Numbered from the stretch's first letter, positions 7,923 to 17,588 are shown. The stretch: 64,000 bases of DNA from Prevotella intermedia ATCC 25611 = DSM 20706 (GCF_001953955.1 NZ_CP019301.1:202501-266500), one strand, 5' to 3'. The notes: a model not told the origin generated them from the sequence alone. Translations and numbers: made by a program.

Positions 7923-10325
7923 ATGGAGAAAATAGATATTATTCAAACGGGCGATGTTGCTTCGTGCGACATCGGAGTTAGCAAGGAGGAATGGCTGGAA
8001 TTGCTGAAGGATTCTGCAATGCCTATCCCTTATAAAGAAGCTTTGATAAAGGTGTTCTACGCCCCAAATCATCGAGGTTCTTGCATTTCTATCTGCAATG
8101 AATTGGGTGGCGACCCTCAATCGCTCAATTCTTATATTACCAATTGTGGAAAATATGTTCAGAAAAAGCTGGGCAGGTTTCAGATTATCCGTCCAAATGG
8201 AAAGCCATGCTATTGGTTGGTACCTATGGCAGAAGGCAAAGACCTGCCTAAAGACAGTGAGGGAACGTTTGAGTGGTGGCTTCGCCCAGAGCTGACAGAA
8301 GCCATCAAAGAATATCTGTACTGGTATTTGGTTGAATGTTACAAAAAACTAAGAAAGGATATTCGTATTGATGATGAAAAATGGAACGAGGCTTATAAGT
8401 GGCAACTTGTAACAGAATGCCAAGGCAAAGACCTTATAAGCATTGTCAATAAAGTACGTGTTACGAATTTGGTTTATACACCTTCGGTTAGTCCAACGCT
8501 CGATTTTGTGATAAAAGAACGTCCCAAAGAGCTTGAAGAAGCTATCCAATCACTGACAGATGGGCAAGTATTGCTGGATAAGCGCATTCAGGAATTCTAT
8601 GCCGCCATGAAAGATATAGCAGCAGATGTTCCAAACGATAACAAGCAGAACCTTTATGCAAACGATGAACGTACAGCATCAGCAATACTGACTTGTATCG
8701 CCCCCAATAACTATACAACTTATAAATATGGGCTATATAAAACGATTTGCCAATATTTAAATATACCACCAAAGACAGCAGGTAAATGCTATTCTCATTT
8801 TATGGAACTCATAAAGCCACTTCTGCATATTGTTGAAAACGACAATGAACTGCACGATTTGGTGGCTCCATCTATTGAGAATTATGTTAAGTCAGACTTG
8901 CTTTTAGCACAAGATGTGCTATGGTCGCTCTTCGTTTCATTCCCGAAACAGCTTGGTTTTCTTCACTCGTTGTTGTGGAGAGCTCGTTATTGGTGTGTTG
9001 GACACATCAATGAGGATGAGGATTCACAACTGCCCCGCTTTGTAGAAGAAGGTATTTGGGAAGGAATATTCGATAAGACAACGGAGGGACAACGCCAATT
9101 GAAGCTTGCCAAGAAAATAAAAAAGGGTGATGTTGTTATTGTAAAATCATCGTTTACCAAAGGTCCAAAACAAGATATACCGTGTCTCCGTATATTCATT
9201 CTAGGGGAAGTTACAAGCGAAAAAGGTTCTATAAGGGAAGAAAATACATCGACTATTGTCTCTTATAATGTGAACTACTTCTGGCAAGGACAGATAGATT
9301 TCGATGGCTCTAAATATGGCCGTTACCGAAGAATCATCGATGAATGTACGGATAAAGACATAATAAACCATATAAACAGTGTAAGAAACGATGAACCTAC
9401 GAGGAAGTATGCCAAATACATAGAACTGCTTGAGCAGAACAAAAATTTAGTTCTTACGGGTGCACCCGGAACTGGTAAGACGTTTATGGCGCAGGCAATT
9501 GCCAAAGAAATGGGTTGTTCCGACAACGAAATGGCATTTGTACAGTTCCACCCCTCGTACGATTACACCGACTTTGTAGAAGGTTTGCGCCCTGTGAGAG
9601 ACTCCGACAACTTCGGATTTGAGCTGCGTAACGGTGTCTTTAAGGACTTCTGTGTTAAAGCTTTGCAGAGTTTTAAGGATTCAAACCAAGCTGCTAAAGA
9701 GCCGTCGGTAGAAGTTTCGAAAGTTGATAGAAAGAATTATGTGTTCATAATTGATGAGATTAACCGTGGCGATATATCAAAAATCTTCGGCGAATTGTTC
9801 TTTGCTATCGACCCAGGATATAGGGGTGAGAGGGGAAAAGTGAATACCCAATACCAAAATATAATAGAAGATGGTGACCCATTCAAGGACGGTTTCTTTG
9901 TTCCAGAGAATGTTTACATCATTGGAACAATGAACGACATAGACCGTAGCGTAGAGAATATGGACTTTGCCATGCGCCGTCGCTTTTCTTGGGTAGAGGT
10001 TACGCCTGCCGATACGGAATCTATGCTCGACGAACTGTCGTGTGTAGAGGAAGCCAAAGAAAAGATGGAGCGTTTGAATAAAGCCATTGAAGAAACGGAA
10101 GGATTAGGGGCTGCTTATATGATAGGACCGGCTTACTTCCGAAAACTTGGCGAAAACGGAGGCGATTTCGGTAAGTTATGGAAGATGAATATAGAGCCAT
10201 TGCTGAGAGAATATCTTCGTGGATTCCGCAATACAGGCGAAATTATGAATCAACTAAGCATAGCTTACTTTGGTAAAAAAGAAGAAGAGCTTTCAAATAC
10301 CACAGAATTGGCAGATGAGAATTAA
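7923..10325 (+). CDS. mcrB: McrB-type GTPase subunit of a modification-dependent restriction system
   Basis: An 800-residue AAA+ protein. The C-terminal part has Walker A GAPGTGKT near residue 513, Walker B FIIDEINRGD, and the McrB signature TMNDIDRSVENMDFAMRRRF near residue 668, which marks the GTP-using McrB clade. Upstream of the motor, about residues 352-460, RYWCVGHIN, a GIWEG segment and KKGDVVIVKSSF look like an EVE/PUA-like domain, a fold used by some McrB proteins to read modified bases. Residues 20-125 form another folded region I do not recognise. McrB hydrolyses GTP and translocates DNA to let McrC cut at modified cytosines (family knowledge); the modification read here is unknown. 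mcrC overlaps its end. Confidence 0.9.
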   Translation: MEKIDIIQTGDVASCDIGVSKEEWLELLKDSAMPIPYKEALIKVFYAPNHRGSCISICNELGGDPQSLNSYITNCGKYVQKKLGRFQIIRPNGKPCYWLVPMAEGKDLPKDSEGTFEWWLRPELTEAIKEYLYWYLVECYKKLRKDIRIDDEKWNEAYKWQLVTECQGKDLISIVNKVRVTNLVYTPSVSPTLDFVIKERPKELEEAIQSLTDGQVLLDKRIQEFYAAMKDIAADVPNDNKQNLYANDERTASAILTCIAPNNYTTYKYGLYKTICQYLNIPPKTAGKCYSHFMELIKPLLHIVENDNELHDLVAPSIENYVKSDLLLAQDVLWSLFVSFPKQLGFLHSLLWRARYWCVGHINEDEDSQLPRFVEEGIWEGIFDKTTEGQRQLKLAKKIKKGDVVIVKSSFTKGPKQDIPCLRIFILGEVTSEKGSIREENTSTIVSYNVNYFWQGQIDFDGSKYGRYRRIIDECTDKDIINHINSVRNDEPTRKYAKYIELLEQNKNLVLTGAPGTGKTFMAQAIAKEMGCSDNEMAFVQFHPSYDYTDFVEGLRPVRDSDNFGFELRNGVFKDFCVKALQSFKDSNQAAKEPSVEVSKVDRKNYVFIIDEINRGDISKIFGELFFAIDPGYRGERGKVNTQYQNIIEDGDPFKDGFFVPENVYIIGTMNDIDRSVENMDFAMRRRFSWVEVTPADTESMLDELSCVEEAKEKMERLNKAIEETEGLGAAYMIGPAYFRKLGENGGDFGKLWKMNIEPLLREYLRGFRNTGEIMNQLSIAYFGKKEEELSNTTELADEN

Positions 10326-11640
10326 TCTGACAGACAACAATATCGGACGGGCAGATACCCAAACATTCCTACGAAAGGATATTGCTGCTTTGTTTCCAAT
10401 TGCAGATAAAACGATTGCTGAACTATGCAAGCAGAACGAAAGCCTGCTCATCTTCCCACACAGCATCAACGAATCTGACGATAGGATTGGCGATTCTTCT
10501 GTCATAAACATCTTAAATACCGATGATGCGGAAAAAGTACGCATTGCTACTGGCAATATAATGGGCTTTATCGGTGTAGGCAAACTGCGGATTAAGATTA
10601 GGTCAAGGTTTGATGTTGGGCGCGATGATTACCTATTGCATTATATGCTTCAGAAGGTTTTGTCGTTCAATCTTTTCGAACTCAACCATAATAATGAACA
10701 GGAAGATGTATTCGATTTCATTATGTTTATGTTTCCGTATTTCCTGAAAGCAGCTTTACGTCAAGGTGTATATAGAGAATATCAGCACTTTAAACATAAT
10801 GATACCAATCTTAGAGGAGCGATAGACATAAGTCGCCATATTGCACGAAATATCCCTTTTGTTGGCAACATTGCCTATTCGACTCGTGAATACAGTCGCG
10901 ACAACGATATGACAGAACTTGTTAGACATACCATTGAGTTTATGAAAACCAAGAAATATGGAGAATCTGTCTTGAATATAGACCGCGAAACAATAGAAAA
11001 CGTAGAAGCAATTATTGAACATACACCTTTATATAATAAGCACGAACGAAACAATATCGTGGGCAAAAACCTCCGAATAAAGAACCATTCATACTATACG
11101 GAATATCGACCACTGCAGATTCTTTGCTTACAGATTCTACGAATGGAAGAAGTTAAGTATGGTGAAAACGATAAAGAGGTTTGCGGTATCTTATTCGATG
11201 GTGCATGGCTATGGGAAGAATATGTGAATACCATTTTGCGTGAGGTTGGGTTTAAGCACCCAGAAAATAAACTTCAAAAAGGTGGTATATACCTTTTTGA
11301 AGACCGTAGCGGCATTCGTTATCCAGATTTCTATAAGGACGATATGGTACTTGACGCTAAATACAAACAACTTGGTAGCTATAAGAGGGTCTCAAATGTA
11401 GCACCTGACGATGTACACCAATTGATTGCGTATATAACAGCTTTACATGTAGAGAAGGGAGGCTTTGTTGCTCCATTGGAACAAGCACAGTCTGAAATTC
11501 CTACTTCATATCTGAAAGGAAGTATTGCAAGTCTTTCTATATATGGAATTGAAATTAGCAAAGACGCATCATCGTATGCAGATTTCTGTGATAAGATGAA
11601 AAAGATGGAAGCGGCATTTGTAAATTCAATAATACAATAG
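10315..11640 (+). CDS. mcrC: McrC endonuclease subunit
   Basis: I place the start at ATG 10315 (MRINLTDNNIGRADTQ), overlapping the end of mcrB by 11 bp; a longer frame from 10270 lies inside mcrB and is less likely. The protein is about 441 residues. The N-terminal region would bind the McrB ring. Near residue 335, YPDFYKDDMVLDAKYK gives the PD-(D/E)xK pattern (D...DAK) of the McrC nuclease. Overlap with mcrB implies coupled translation and stoichiometric assembly. Nothing downstream belongs to the operon; a 190-bp repeat follows. Confidence 0.9.
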   Translation: MRINLTDNNIGRADTQTFLRKDIAALFPIADKTIAELCKQNESLLIFPHSINESDDRIGDSSVINILNTDDAEKVRIATGNIMGFIGVGKLRIKIRSRFDVGRDDYLLHYMLQKVLSFNLFELNHNNEQEDVFDFIMFMFPYFLKAALRQGVYREYQHFKHNDTNLRGAIDISRHIARNIPFVGNIAYSTREYSRDNDMTELVRHTIEFMKTKKYGESVLNIDRETIENVEAIIEHTPLYNKHERNNIVGKNLRIKNHSYYTEYRPLQILCLQILRMEEVKYGENDKEVCGILFDGAWLWEEYVNTILREVGFKHPENKLQKGGIYLFEDRSGIRYPDFYKDDMVLDAKYKQLGSYKRVSNVAPDDVHQLIAYITALHVEKGGFVAPLEQAQSEIPTSYLKGSIASLSIYGIEISKDASSYADFCDKMKKMEAAFVNSIIQ

Positions 11641-11837
11641 TGGTTGCAGCGATGGAGATAGGCAAAACGGAAGTATCTGAATTGTAAAAATACGGAGCGT
11701 TATGCTGGTAAGAGCAAATAAAAAAGCTACATTTCCATACGGCTTACAGAGAGTTTGGAAGGTTGTTACCTCGCTTTAGCACCTTCTTCCGCTTCGTTCG
11801 CACACCTTGTTATATATGTGGGAAACAGGTAAAAACA
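11641..11837. other. Non-coding stretch after mcrC
   Basis: About 200 bp with no gene, RNA or clear terminator visible. It is the left part of a 502-bp intergenic region between convergent mcrC and rpmA that also holds a 190-bp repeat and a hairpin. Confidence 0.5.
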
Positions 11838-12027
11838 GTGTAAATATTTTTCATAAGCACAACTATCGTGTAACAATCTGTATATCAATGCTTTGCAAAA
11901 CCTATTGTTTTGCATTCCAAAAGCGGCTGTTTTGCACGGTAAAAGCGTAGGTTTTGCACTGCAAAACAGCCGCTTTCGCAACGCCAAATCGAAATTGCCG
12001 TTTTCTAAAGAAATTATTTTTACAAAA
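11838..12027 (+). repeat. 190-bp modular intergenic repeat, copy 1
   Basis: The layout, left to right, is: GTGTAAATATTTTTC end; an AACTAT..GTAACAA segment; a fixed CAAAACCTATTGTTTTGC block; ATTCCAAAAGC + word + TTTTGC; ACGGTAAAAGC + word + TTTTGC; an inverted block GCAAAA + word + GCTTTCGCAA; and an end AATTATTTTTACAAAA. Here the two words are GGCTG then GTAGG and the inverted word is CAGCC, so blocks 1 and 3 can pair over 16 bp with block 2 in the loop. The two outer ends are imperfect inverted repeats (TGTAAA..). No coding potential. Lies between convergent mcrC and rpmA. Confidence 0.9.
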
Positions 12028-12077
12028 TCAAGGCTGTTGTTAAGCTCTATCCTATACATACCTTTAAAATGCATAAA

Positions 12078-12104
12078 TCCCGAATTTCCAATGGAAATTC
12101 GGGA
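12078..12104 (-). terminator. Hairpin downstream of rpmA
   Basis: A perfect 12-bp stem (TCCCGAATTTCC / GGAAATTCGGGA) with loop AAT lies 38 bp after the rpmA stop. The minus-strand side is followed by ATTTATGCATTTT, only weakly U-rich. It probably ends the rplU-rpmA transcript. Confidence 0.6.
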
Positions 12105-12142
12105 CTATGTTGTTTGTTTGGAATAGTTTTGTTTGTTTTGCT

Positions 12143-12433
12143 TTACGCTTCTGGTGTTTGTGTTTTTGCAGCGTATGCTTCTTCAGAGAGTACAGAAACC
12201 TTGCTCTTGTTGTACTTGCCTCTGTGGAAGTAAACGATACCGTTTGCGAGAGCGTAGAGAGTATCGTCTTTACCTTGTGCTACGTTTTCACCTGGGTAGT
12301 GCTTGTTACCGCGCTGGCGTACGATAATGTTGCCTGCGATAATCTTCTGACCACCTCCGATTTTAACACCTAAACGCTTTGAATGTGATTCGCGTCCGTT
12401 CTTAGAACTACCGACACCTTTTTTATGAGCCAT
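12143..12433 (-). CDS. rpmA: 50S ribosomal protein L27
   Basis: A 96-residue basic protein beginning [22 protein letters not shown], with the IIVRQRG segment typical of bacterial L27, which sits near the peptidyl-transferase centre. The length is normal for Bacteroidota, with a short acidic/Ala-rich tail. It follows rplU by 17 bp in the standard rplU-rpmA pair and no N-terminal cleavage extension of the Firmicutes type is present. Confidence 0.98.
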   Translation of the reverse strand: MAHKKGVGSSKNGRESHSKRLGVKIGGGQKIIAGNIIVRQRGNKHYPGENVAQGKDDTLYALANGIVYFHRGKYNKSKVSVLSEEAYAAKTQTPEA

Positions 12434-12450
12434 TTCTTGTCCTCCTAAAT

Positions 12451-12768
12451 TTAAGCGTTAATTGTTTTAATCTCTACCTGTGTGAAGTGTGAGCGATGAC
12501 CGTTCTTCTTGCGGCTGTCCTTACGACGCTTCATCTTGAAGACGATTACCTTGTCACCCTTTACAAGTGGGTTTACCACCTCGGCTACTACTTTTGCACC
12601 ACTGACAGTAGGTGCGCCAACTGTGACTGTTCCCTCGTTGTCTAAGAGCAGAACTTTGTCAAACTCAACAGTCTTGCCTTCTTCCGCATCTTTGATGTGG
12701 TTTACGAAGAGCTTCTTGCCTTCTTCGACTTTAAACTGCTGACCGTTAATTTCTACAATTGCGTACAT
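12451..12768 (-). CDS. rplU: 50S ribosomal protein L21
   Basis: About 105 residues. I choose ATG 12768 ([17 protein letters not shown]), the conserved L21 start; a frame extended to 12810 adds 14 residues with no match to the family. L21 binds 23S rRNA domain VI with L20 (family knowledge). [13 protein letters not shown] near the C-terminus is the conserved basic patch. It is first in the rplU-rpmA operon. Confidence 0.97.
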   Translation of the reverse strand: MYAIVEINGQQFKVEEGKKLFVNHIKDAEEGKTVEFDKVLLLDNEGTVTVGAPTVSGAKVVAEVVNPLVKGDKVIVFKMKRRKDSRKKNGHRSHFTQVEIKTINA

Positions 12769-12851
12769 TTTATTTATTGTAAACGGTTTGACCGATAGGC
12801 GGCGGAGCATCTTTCCCGCACTTATTCGAGCCTAAGCGGCATAAAAACTGT

Positions 12852-12860
12852 GCAAAGTTA
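12852..12860 (-). promoter_or_regulatory. -7 element of the rplU-rpmA promoter
   Basis: TAACTTTGC on the minus strand, about 84 bp before the rplU ATG, matches the Bacteroidetes -7 motif. No clear TTTG was found at the -33 position. Confidence 0.5.
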
Positions 12861-12920
12861 CGAATTTCCTTTTTATTAATGCTGTGTTTGTGCACTGCGA
12901 AGGGTGCGAATTAGGAAGAA

Positions 12921-13868
12921 TTAACAAAGATTATCGAATATCAGCCTTGCCACACGTATGCCTGGGTTCTGCTGTCGCTGCATTAGATACTGGTAAAGGG
13001 TTTCTTTCGGTTCTACCACTTGCTTGCCGTTTTTCTTCAGACTCGATGCGTTCAGCAGGTGAAGTCCGTCGCTGTGCCACACGGCGAAGCCCAAATGCGT
13101 TGTGTCGAGGTTGCGTTTGTTGGTGGTAATGGCGATAATGTCGCCGTTGCGCACTACTTTGCGGAGCAACGCAGTGTTTGTAAGCTGGCTTTTGGGTATG
13201 TATCGCACCACTGTGCCGTTGGTTTGGTCTTCTATTTTCTTCAGTGCTGCCACGCGTTTTGGGTGGTTGCGCAGCATATCGTAGCTTTTGTAGTTCTCGC
13301 TCATGTAGTTTATCTTCAGCCGTTGTGTGGCGGTGAAGGGCGGATTCGGCGTTTCTATTTCCTTGACGAAGCCCATTTGCTGGTTGTCGGTTACCCACCA
13401 CTGATAGTAGTGCAGTCGGTTTTCGTAAGAAAGGTGCCCCTGTCGGTAGCGAATGCTTTGCAACATACGTGTGAAATCGCTGAAACGGCTTTGGTTTCGG
13501 TCTACGCAGAGCAGCACAGCGATAACGTTTTCGAGGTAAGTAGTGCAGTCCATCTCCCTCGTGTTCACCACGAGCGTTTCCTCGCTGTTGCGGTCGAGCG
13601 TGTGTGCAACGTAGGGAATGCCGATGAAATGGCGTGCCACTTTCAGTATCATATCCTCCTTTGACAGTTTTGAACGTAAGGGTAGCAGGTCGGCAAGCAG
13701 GCGTTCTATACGGTCGGCGTCCGTTGTTGCAGCCTTTTTCGTGCCTTGTTGGCTGTGCTTTTGAGCTGCAAGGGCAGAGGCGTGGCGGACGGTTCGGGTG
13801 GTTGTTGCGTTGCCAACCGAGAGCAGGGCAAACATTGCGAGTGGCAGAAAAAATCTTATTGTCCTCAT
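12921..13868 (-). CDS. DUF1460 amidase-like exported protein (NlpC/P60-like fold)
   Basis: A 315-residue protein with an N-terminal signal peptide (MRTIRFFLPLAMFALLSVGNA). The DUF1460 core starts near residue 70 (KVARHFIGIPYVAHTL). The likely catalytic Cys is residue 108 in REMDCTTYLENV and the His is in DTTHLGFAVWH, the usual papain-like pair of this family, whose members act as N-acetylmuramoyl-L-alanine amidase-like cell-wall hydrolases. Substrate here is inferred. It overlaps the upstream DUF4421 gene by 4 bp and is the last gene of a three-gene operon starting with an oxidoreductase. Confidence 0.85.
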   Translation of the reverse strand: MRTIRFFLPLAMFALLSVGNATTTRTVRHASALAAQKHSQQGTKKAATTDADRIERLLADLLPLRSKLSKEDMILKVARHFIGIPYVAHTLDRNSEETLVVNTREMDCTTYLENVIAVLLCVDRNQSRFSDFTRMLQSIRYRQGHLSYENRLHYYQWWVTDNQQMGFVKEIETPNPPFTATQRLKINYMSENYKSYDMLRNHPKRVAALKKIEDQTNGTVVRYIPKSQLTNTALLRKVVRNGDIIAITTNKRNLDTTHLGFAVWHSDGLHLLNASSLKKNGKQVVEPKETLYQYLMQRQQNPGIRVARLIFDNLC

Positions 13869-15055
13869 TTCGTTGCTGTTTTATCTTTGTTTTGCTTTGC
13901 TTTTCCTCGCTTTCCGAAGTTCATTCCGACGTAGAAATTCAGGTTTCCGAAGAGGTTGCGTGTAGAGAAATGTTCGCGGTGGTAGCTGAATGAGTGCATT
14001 ATCAGACTTGTGCCAGCATACCATTTTGTGTTGTTCCACACCACTCCGAAGCGTGTTGTGCCGATGAAATTGATGTTGTTGGATATGATTCGGCGCAGCG
14101 AGAAGTTGTCTTCCAATATCTTTCCGCCGCTGTGCTTGTAGGCAAGACCGAGTGTTGCCGATGCTGCAAGCAGCCAGTTGTGTGCAAACACGTAGTTGTA
14201 GGCGTAGCCGCCGCTGACGGAAATGTTGGTATAGCGTATCTCTTCCGTTTCGAGCAAGTCCTCAATGTCTTCTATCTTGCCGTTTATCTTTAGGTGTTTG
14301 AAAGCCAAACGGTAAAATTCTGCCCAGTCAAACTTCAGCGTGTGCTTCGTGTAACCGATGCCGATGAGCGGACTGCCTGCCGATTTGCGCTGTGTGGTGC
14401 TTTGACTGAAGGCGGCAGGATAGGAGAAACGGCGATGATTGAATATATAGTAGATGTTGAAACCCTTTACTGTAGACTCCACTCCGTCGAATTCCATACC
14501 CTCCAAAGGGGTTGTGTCGATTTTGTCGTCCATCGACAAACGGCGTATCTTGAAGTCCTGTCCCGTCTTCCGATAATAGAGGTCGAAGCCTATTTTCGAA
14601 CTGTAAAGACTCAAGTCGAACTCCTTTCGCTTCTGTTCCGTACTGTTGAAGAATGGGTGTTTAATGTCGATGGTGTAGCCAAGGAATATCCATCGCCACC
14701 CCAGATAGGGACCTATGCGTATCGCTGGTTCGGGTGCAAGGGTCAGATGGTGGCGTTGTTGGTTGTTCAGTACATACACTTCAAAGTTGTTGGTGTTCTG
14801 TATCATCGCCGTAAAGTTGTACCGTTGCGGTTCAATGTAGGTGGTATCAATGTCGTTCATCTTGCCCATTGTCTTTCCAATATTGCGCAAATGTCGGTGG
14901 AACCAGCGTTTTGTGGTGTCGGGTCGTTGCCATTTCACACTGTCGAGGCGTTGCCACTCTGTGCTTTCGGATATGTTTTTCCTACTGCTTTCTGCCCTTG
15001 TTGCGGGGGCGAAAAGCAGCATCAGCAAGCAGAATATGATGGCTTTGATGGGCAT
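13865..15055 (-). CDS. DUF4421 outer-membrane barrel-like protein
   Basis: A 396-residue protein with a signal peptide (AIIFCLLMLLFAPATRA) and alternating aromatic/polar strands through the body, ending in a strand-like NLNFYVGMNFGK. It fits DUF4421, a Bacteroidota family of predicted outer-membrane or envelope proteins without known function. It sits 4 bp after the Gfo/Idh/MocA gene stop and overlaps the DUF1460 gene by 4 bp, so the three are co-translated. A role in cell-wall turnover or sugar recycling is a guess from its neighbours. Confidence 0.7.
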   Translation of the reverse strand: MPIKAIIFCLLMLLFAPATRAESSRKNISESTEWQRLDSVKWQRPDTTKRWFHRHLRNIGKTMGKMNDIDTTYIEPQRYNFTAMIQNTNNFEVYVLNNQQRHHLTLAPEPAIRIGPYLGWRWIFLGYTIDIKHPFFNSTEQKRKEFDLSLYSSKIGFDLYYRKTGQDFKIRRLSMDDKIDTTPLEGMEFDGVESTVKGFNIYYIFNHRRFSYPAAFSQSTTQRKSAGSPLIGIGYTKHTLKFDWAEFYRLAFKHLKINGKIEDIEDLLETEEIRYTNISVSGGYAYNYVFAHNWLLAASATLGLAYKHSGGKILEDNFSLRRIISNNINFIGTTRFGVVWNNTKWYAGTSLIMHSFSYHREHFSTRNLFGNLNFYVGMNFGKRGKAKQNKDKTATK

Positions 15056-15059
15056 AGCG

Positions 15060-16043
15060 TCAGTATTTGCCTAAGATTCTGTCCATTACCCAGTTGGTAG
15101 GCGTAGCTTCTATGCTGTTGATTTCGCATTTACCGTAGCCTTGAAGGTCTTGCACCACCGCACGGATAAGGGGCTCTTGCACATAATGAGGGTTCTTTAT
15201 GTCGAGGTATTGCATACCTTCGCTGGTGTAAAGGGTAATGGGTTCATAGTTGTAAATCGAGAAGATGACGCGCCCTTTCGTGCCGTAAATCTCGATACAG
15301 TCCTCCTTTGCACTCTCGTGAGCGGTGAAACTCCACGACCCACTGCCACAAAGTCCGCTTTCAAAGCGGAACACTGCGTTCACCGTATCTTCCACTTCGT
15401 ACAGCCCAGTGCGGTTTGCGGTGTATCCGTGAGCCTTTACGATGACGCCGAACAGACTCTGAAGCAAGTCAATCTGATGGGGCGCAAGGTCGTAGAAATA
15501 GCCTCTGCCTGCCTCTTGGGGCTGCAATCGCCACGGCAGCTCGTCCGATTTGTCGTCTTCGAGTTCCGTTGCAGGCACGGCAAAGCGTATCTGCATAGTG
15601 AGCACCTTGCCGATTGCGCCACACTGCAAAATCTCTTTCACCTTCTTGAAATAAGGCAGATAGCGACGATAGTAAGCCACAAAGCAGGGCACGCCCGTCT
15701 GTTCGGACACGCGGTTGATGCGCACGCAGTCTTCGTACGACGCTGCCAACGGCTTCTCTATTAAGCAAGGCTTGCCTGCCCGCATCGCCATAATGGCGTA
15801 GGTGGCGTGCGCCGAGGGCGGCGTAGCGATGTAAATGGCGTTCACGTTAGGGTCGTTCACCAACAGTTGTGCGTCGGTGTACCAGCGTGGTATGCCGTGT
15901 TGGTTGGCGTAAGTGCGTGCGTTTCTGGCATTTCGGCTGCATACGGCTTCCACGTGCGACTCGGTTACAGCGTTGAAAGCTGCTCCCGACTTGCGTTCCG
16001 TAGCCTCTCCGCAGCCTATAAATCCCCAAGAAATATGCTTCAT
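15060..16043 (-). CDS. Gfo/Idh/MocA-family NAD(P)-dependent oxidoreductase
   Basis: A 327-residue protein. The N-terminal Rossmann fold has the nucleotide-binding pattern WGFIGCGEATERKSG and the family motif EKP (CLIEKPLAAS near residue 98). The C-terminal substrate domain has YRRYLP and a candidate catalytic His in DLAPHQIDLL. Such enzymes oxidise or epimerise sugars and inositols; the substrate cannot be read from the sequence. It has no signal peptide, so it is cytoplasmic. A -7 motif (TAAATTTGC, 16059-16067 minus) lies 16 bp upstream of the ATG. Confidence 0.9.
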   Translation of the reverse strand: MKHISWGFIGCGEATERKSGAAFNAVTESHVEAVCSRNARNARTYANQHGIPRWYTDAQLLVNDPNVNAIYIATPPSAHATYAIMAMRAGKPCLIEKPLAASYEDCVRINRVSEQTGVPCFVAYYRRYLPYFKKVKEILQCGAIGKVLTMQIRFAVPATELEDDKSDELPWRLQPQEAGRGYFYDLAPHQIDLLQSLFGVIVKAHGYTANRTGLYEVEDTVNAVFRFESGLCGSGSWSFTAHESAKEDCIEIYGTKGRVIFSIYNYEPITLYTSEGMQYLDIKNPHYVQEPLIRAVVQDLQGYGKCEINSIEATPTNWVMDRILGKY

Positions 16044-16177
16044 TATTGTTTCTTTTCTGCAAATTTACGAATTTTTTGCTGAATAATATCCCTGCCGTCT
16101 ATAAATATATATAATGTGTAGACGAAATCGGAAAAATATTATTAAATTTGCAAACAAACGAAAAAACCTATTTGAAA

Positions 16178-17470
16178 ATGAGGAAAATAAACTTATTGCT
16201 ATTGCTCCTGCTTACTGGCACCTTTGCTTTTGCGCAGGATTTTCAACGCTATTTTGAAGATGCAACGTTGCGTATAGACTACAATTTCGCAGGAAACGCC
16301 CACCAACAAACCATTGCCGTGGACGAGCTTTGCCGTATGCCACGATGGTATGGTAAGAAACACAGGCTCAGCGAGTTGCCTTTGGAGGGCAACGGTCAGA
16401 TTACGGTGCGCGACCACCGCACGAAGGAGGTAATCTACCGCAATTCTTTCTCTACGCTTTTTCAAGAATGGCTCACTTACGATGAGGCGAAGACCGTCAA
16501 GAAATCGTTCGAAAATGTTTTCCTCGTACCTTTCCCAAAAGATACTGCTGACGTTACCATCGAACTGCGCGACAACCGCCGCCGCGTAACGACAACGCTC
16601 ACACACACCGTTGTGCCCACCGACATACTGATACGGCGCATCGGCGAGAAGTACGTAACGCCTTACGAAACTCTCCAAAAGGCTGCCGACCCCACACGCT
16701 GCATACACATTGCCTACATTGCAGAGGGCTACACCGACGCCGAAATGCCCGCTTTCCTCAACGATTGCCGCACGGCGATGGAGGCACTGTTTGCCCACGA
16801 GCCGTTCAAATCGTTGCGCAACCGCTTCAATGTGGTAGCCGTGAAGTCGCCATCGGCAGAGAGTGGCACGTCAATCCCTGGCAAAGGAATATGGAAGAAC
16901 ACCGCCCTACACTCCAACTTCGACACCTTTTACAGCGACCGATACCTTACAACGCTGCATCTGAAGACCCTCCACAACTGGTTGGCAGGCACACCTTACG
17001 AGCACATCATCGTGTTGGTGAACACCGAAAACTATGGCGGAGGAGGCATATTGAACTCGTACAACCTCTCTATGGTGCGCCACCCAGCTTTCAAGCCAGT
17101 TGTGGTACACGAATTCGGACACTCTTTTGCAGGCTTGGGCGACGAGTACGGCTACGGCGATATGCCTATGTATCCGCACGACATAGAACCTTGGGAACCC
17201 AACCTTACCACGCTTGTAGACCTAAAATCGAAGTGGGCGGATATGGTAACGAAGAATACACCGCTGCCAACGCCGCAGCCAGCCGACCTCGACAAGCCCA
17301 ATGCGAAGCAAGATAAGTGGAAGATAGGTGCTTACGAGCCTGCGGGCTACTCTAAACACGGCGTTTACCGTGCCTTTCCCGACTGTCGTATGCGCACAAA
17401 CCAGAACCCCAACTTTTGCCCAGTGTGCCAACGCGCCATCACAAAGTTGGTTAAGTTCTACACGGAATAA
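16178..17470 (+). CDS. M64-family metallopeptidase (IgA-peptidase-like)
   Basis: About 430 residues. I start at ATG 16178 (MRKINLLLLLLLTGTFAFAQ), which gives a clean signal peptide; the longer frame from TTG 16148 runs into the promoter. A -7 motif TAAATTTGC lies at 16143-16151. An N-terminal beta domain is followed by the catalytic domain with HEFGHSFAGLGDEYG near residue 310, a zinc HExxH-type site (HEFGH) with a downstream Asp/Glu. The tail has CRMRTNQNPNFCPVCQRAI, three or four cysteines usual in M64 enzymes of Bacteroidota. It is secreted; cleavage of IgA is known only for the Clostridium prototype and is not implied here. Confidence 0.9.
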   Translation: MRKINLLLLLLLTGTFAFAQDFQRYFEDATLRIDYNFAGNAHQQTIAVDELCRMPRWYGKKHRLSELPLEGNGQITVRDHRTKEVIYRNSFSTLFQEWLTYDEAKTVKKSFENVFLVPFPKDTADVTIELRDNRRRVTTTLTHTVVPTDILIRRIGEKYVTPYETLQKAADPTRCIHIAYIAEGYTDAEMPAFLNDCRTAMEALFAHEPFKSLRNRFNVVAVKSPSAESGTSIPGKGIWKNTALHSNFDTFYSDRYLTTLHLKTLHNWLAGTPYEHIIVLVNTENYGGGGILNSYNLSMVRHPAFKPVVVHEFGHSFAGLGDEYGYGDMPMYPHDIEPWEPNLTTLVDLKSKWADMVTKNTPLPTPQPADLDKPNAKQDKWKIGAYEPAGYSKHGVYRAFPDCRMRTNQNPNFCPVCQRAITKLVKFYTE

Positions 17471-17588
17471 AGAATTTGGAACAGTTTATCGTATTTCTAG
17501 TTCCAAAGAAAAATGGAGGGTATCTATAATTTCTAGTTTTCCTAGAATCCTCTAGAAACTCTAAGATAGAGCTTAACAATAGCCTTGA
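17471..17588. other. Short non-coding gap after the M64 peptidase gene
   Basis: About 120 AT-rich bases with short TCTAGAA/TTCTAGTT echoes but no gene or classical terminator. The following repeat may serve as the 3' boundary for the convergent genes. Confidence 0.4.

Noticed and set aside
14294..15100. 268-codon plus-strand frame opposite the DUF4421 gene
   Set aside because: The minus-strand gene has a signal peptide and operon overlaps on both sides; the plus frame has neither.
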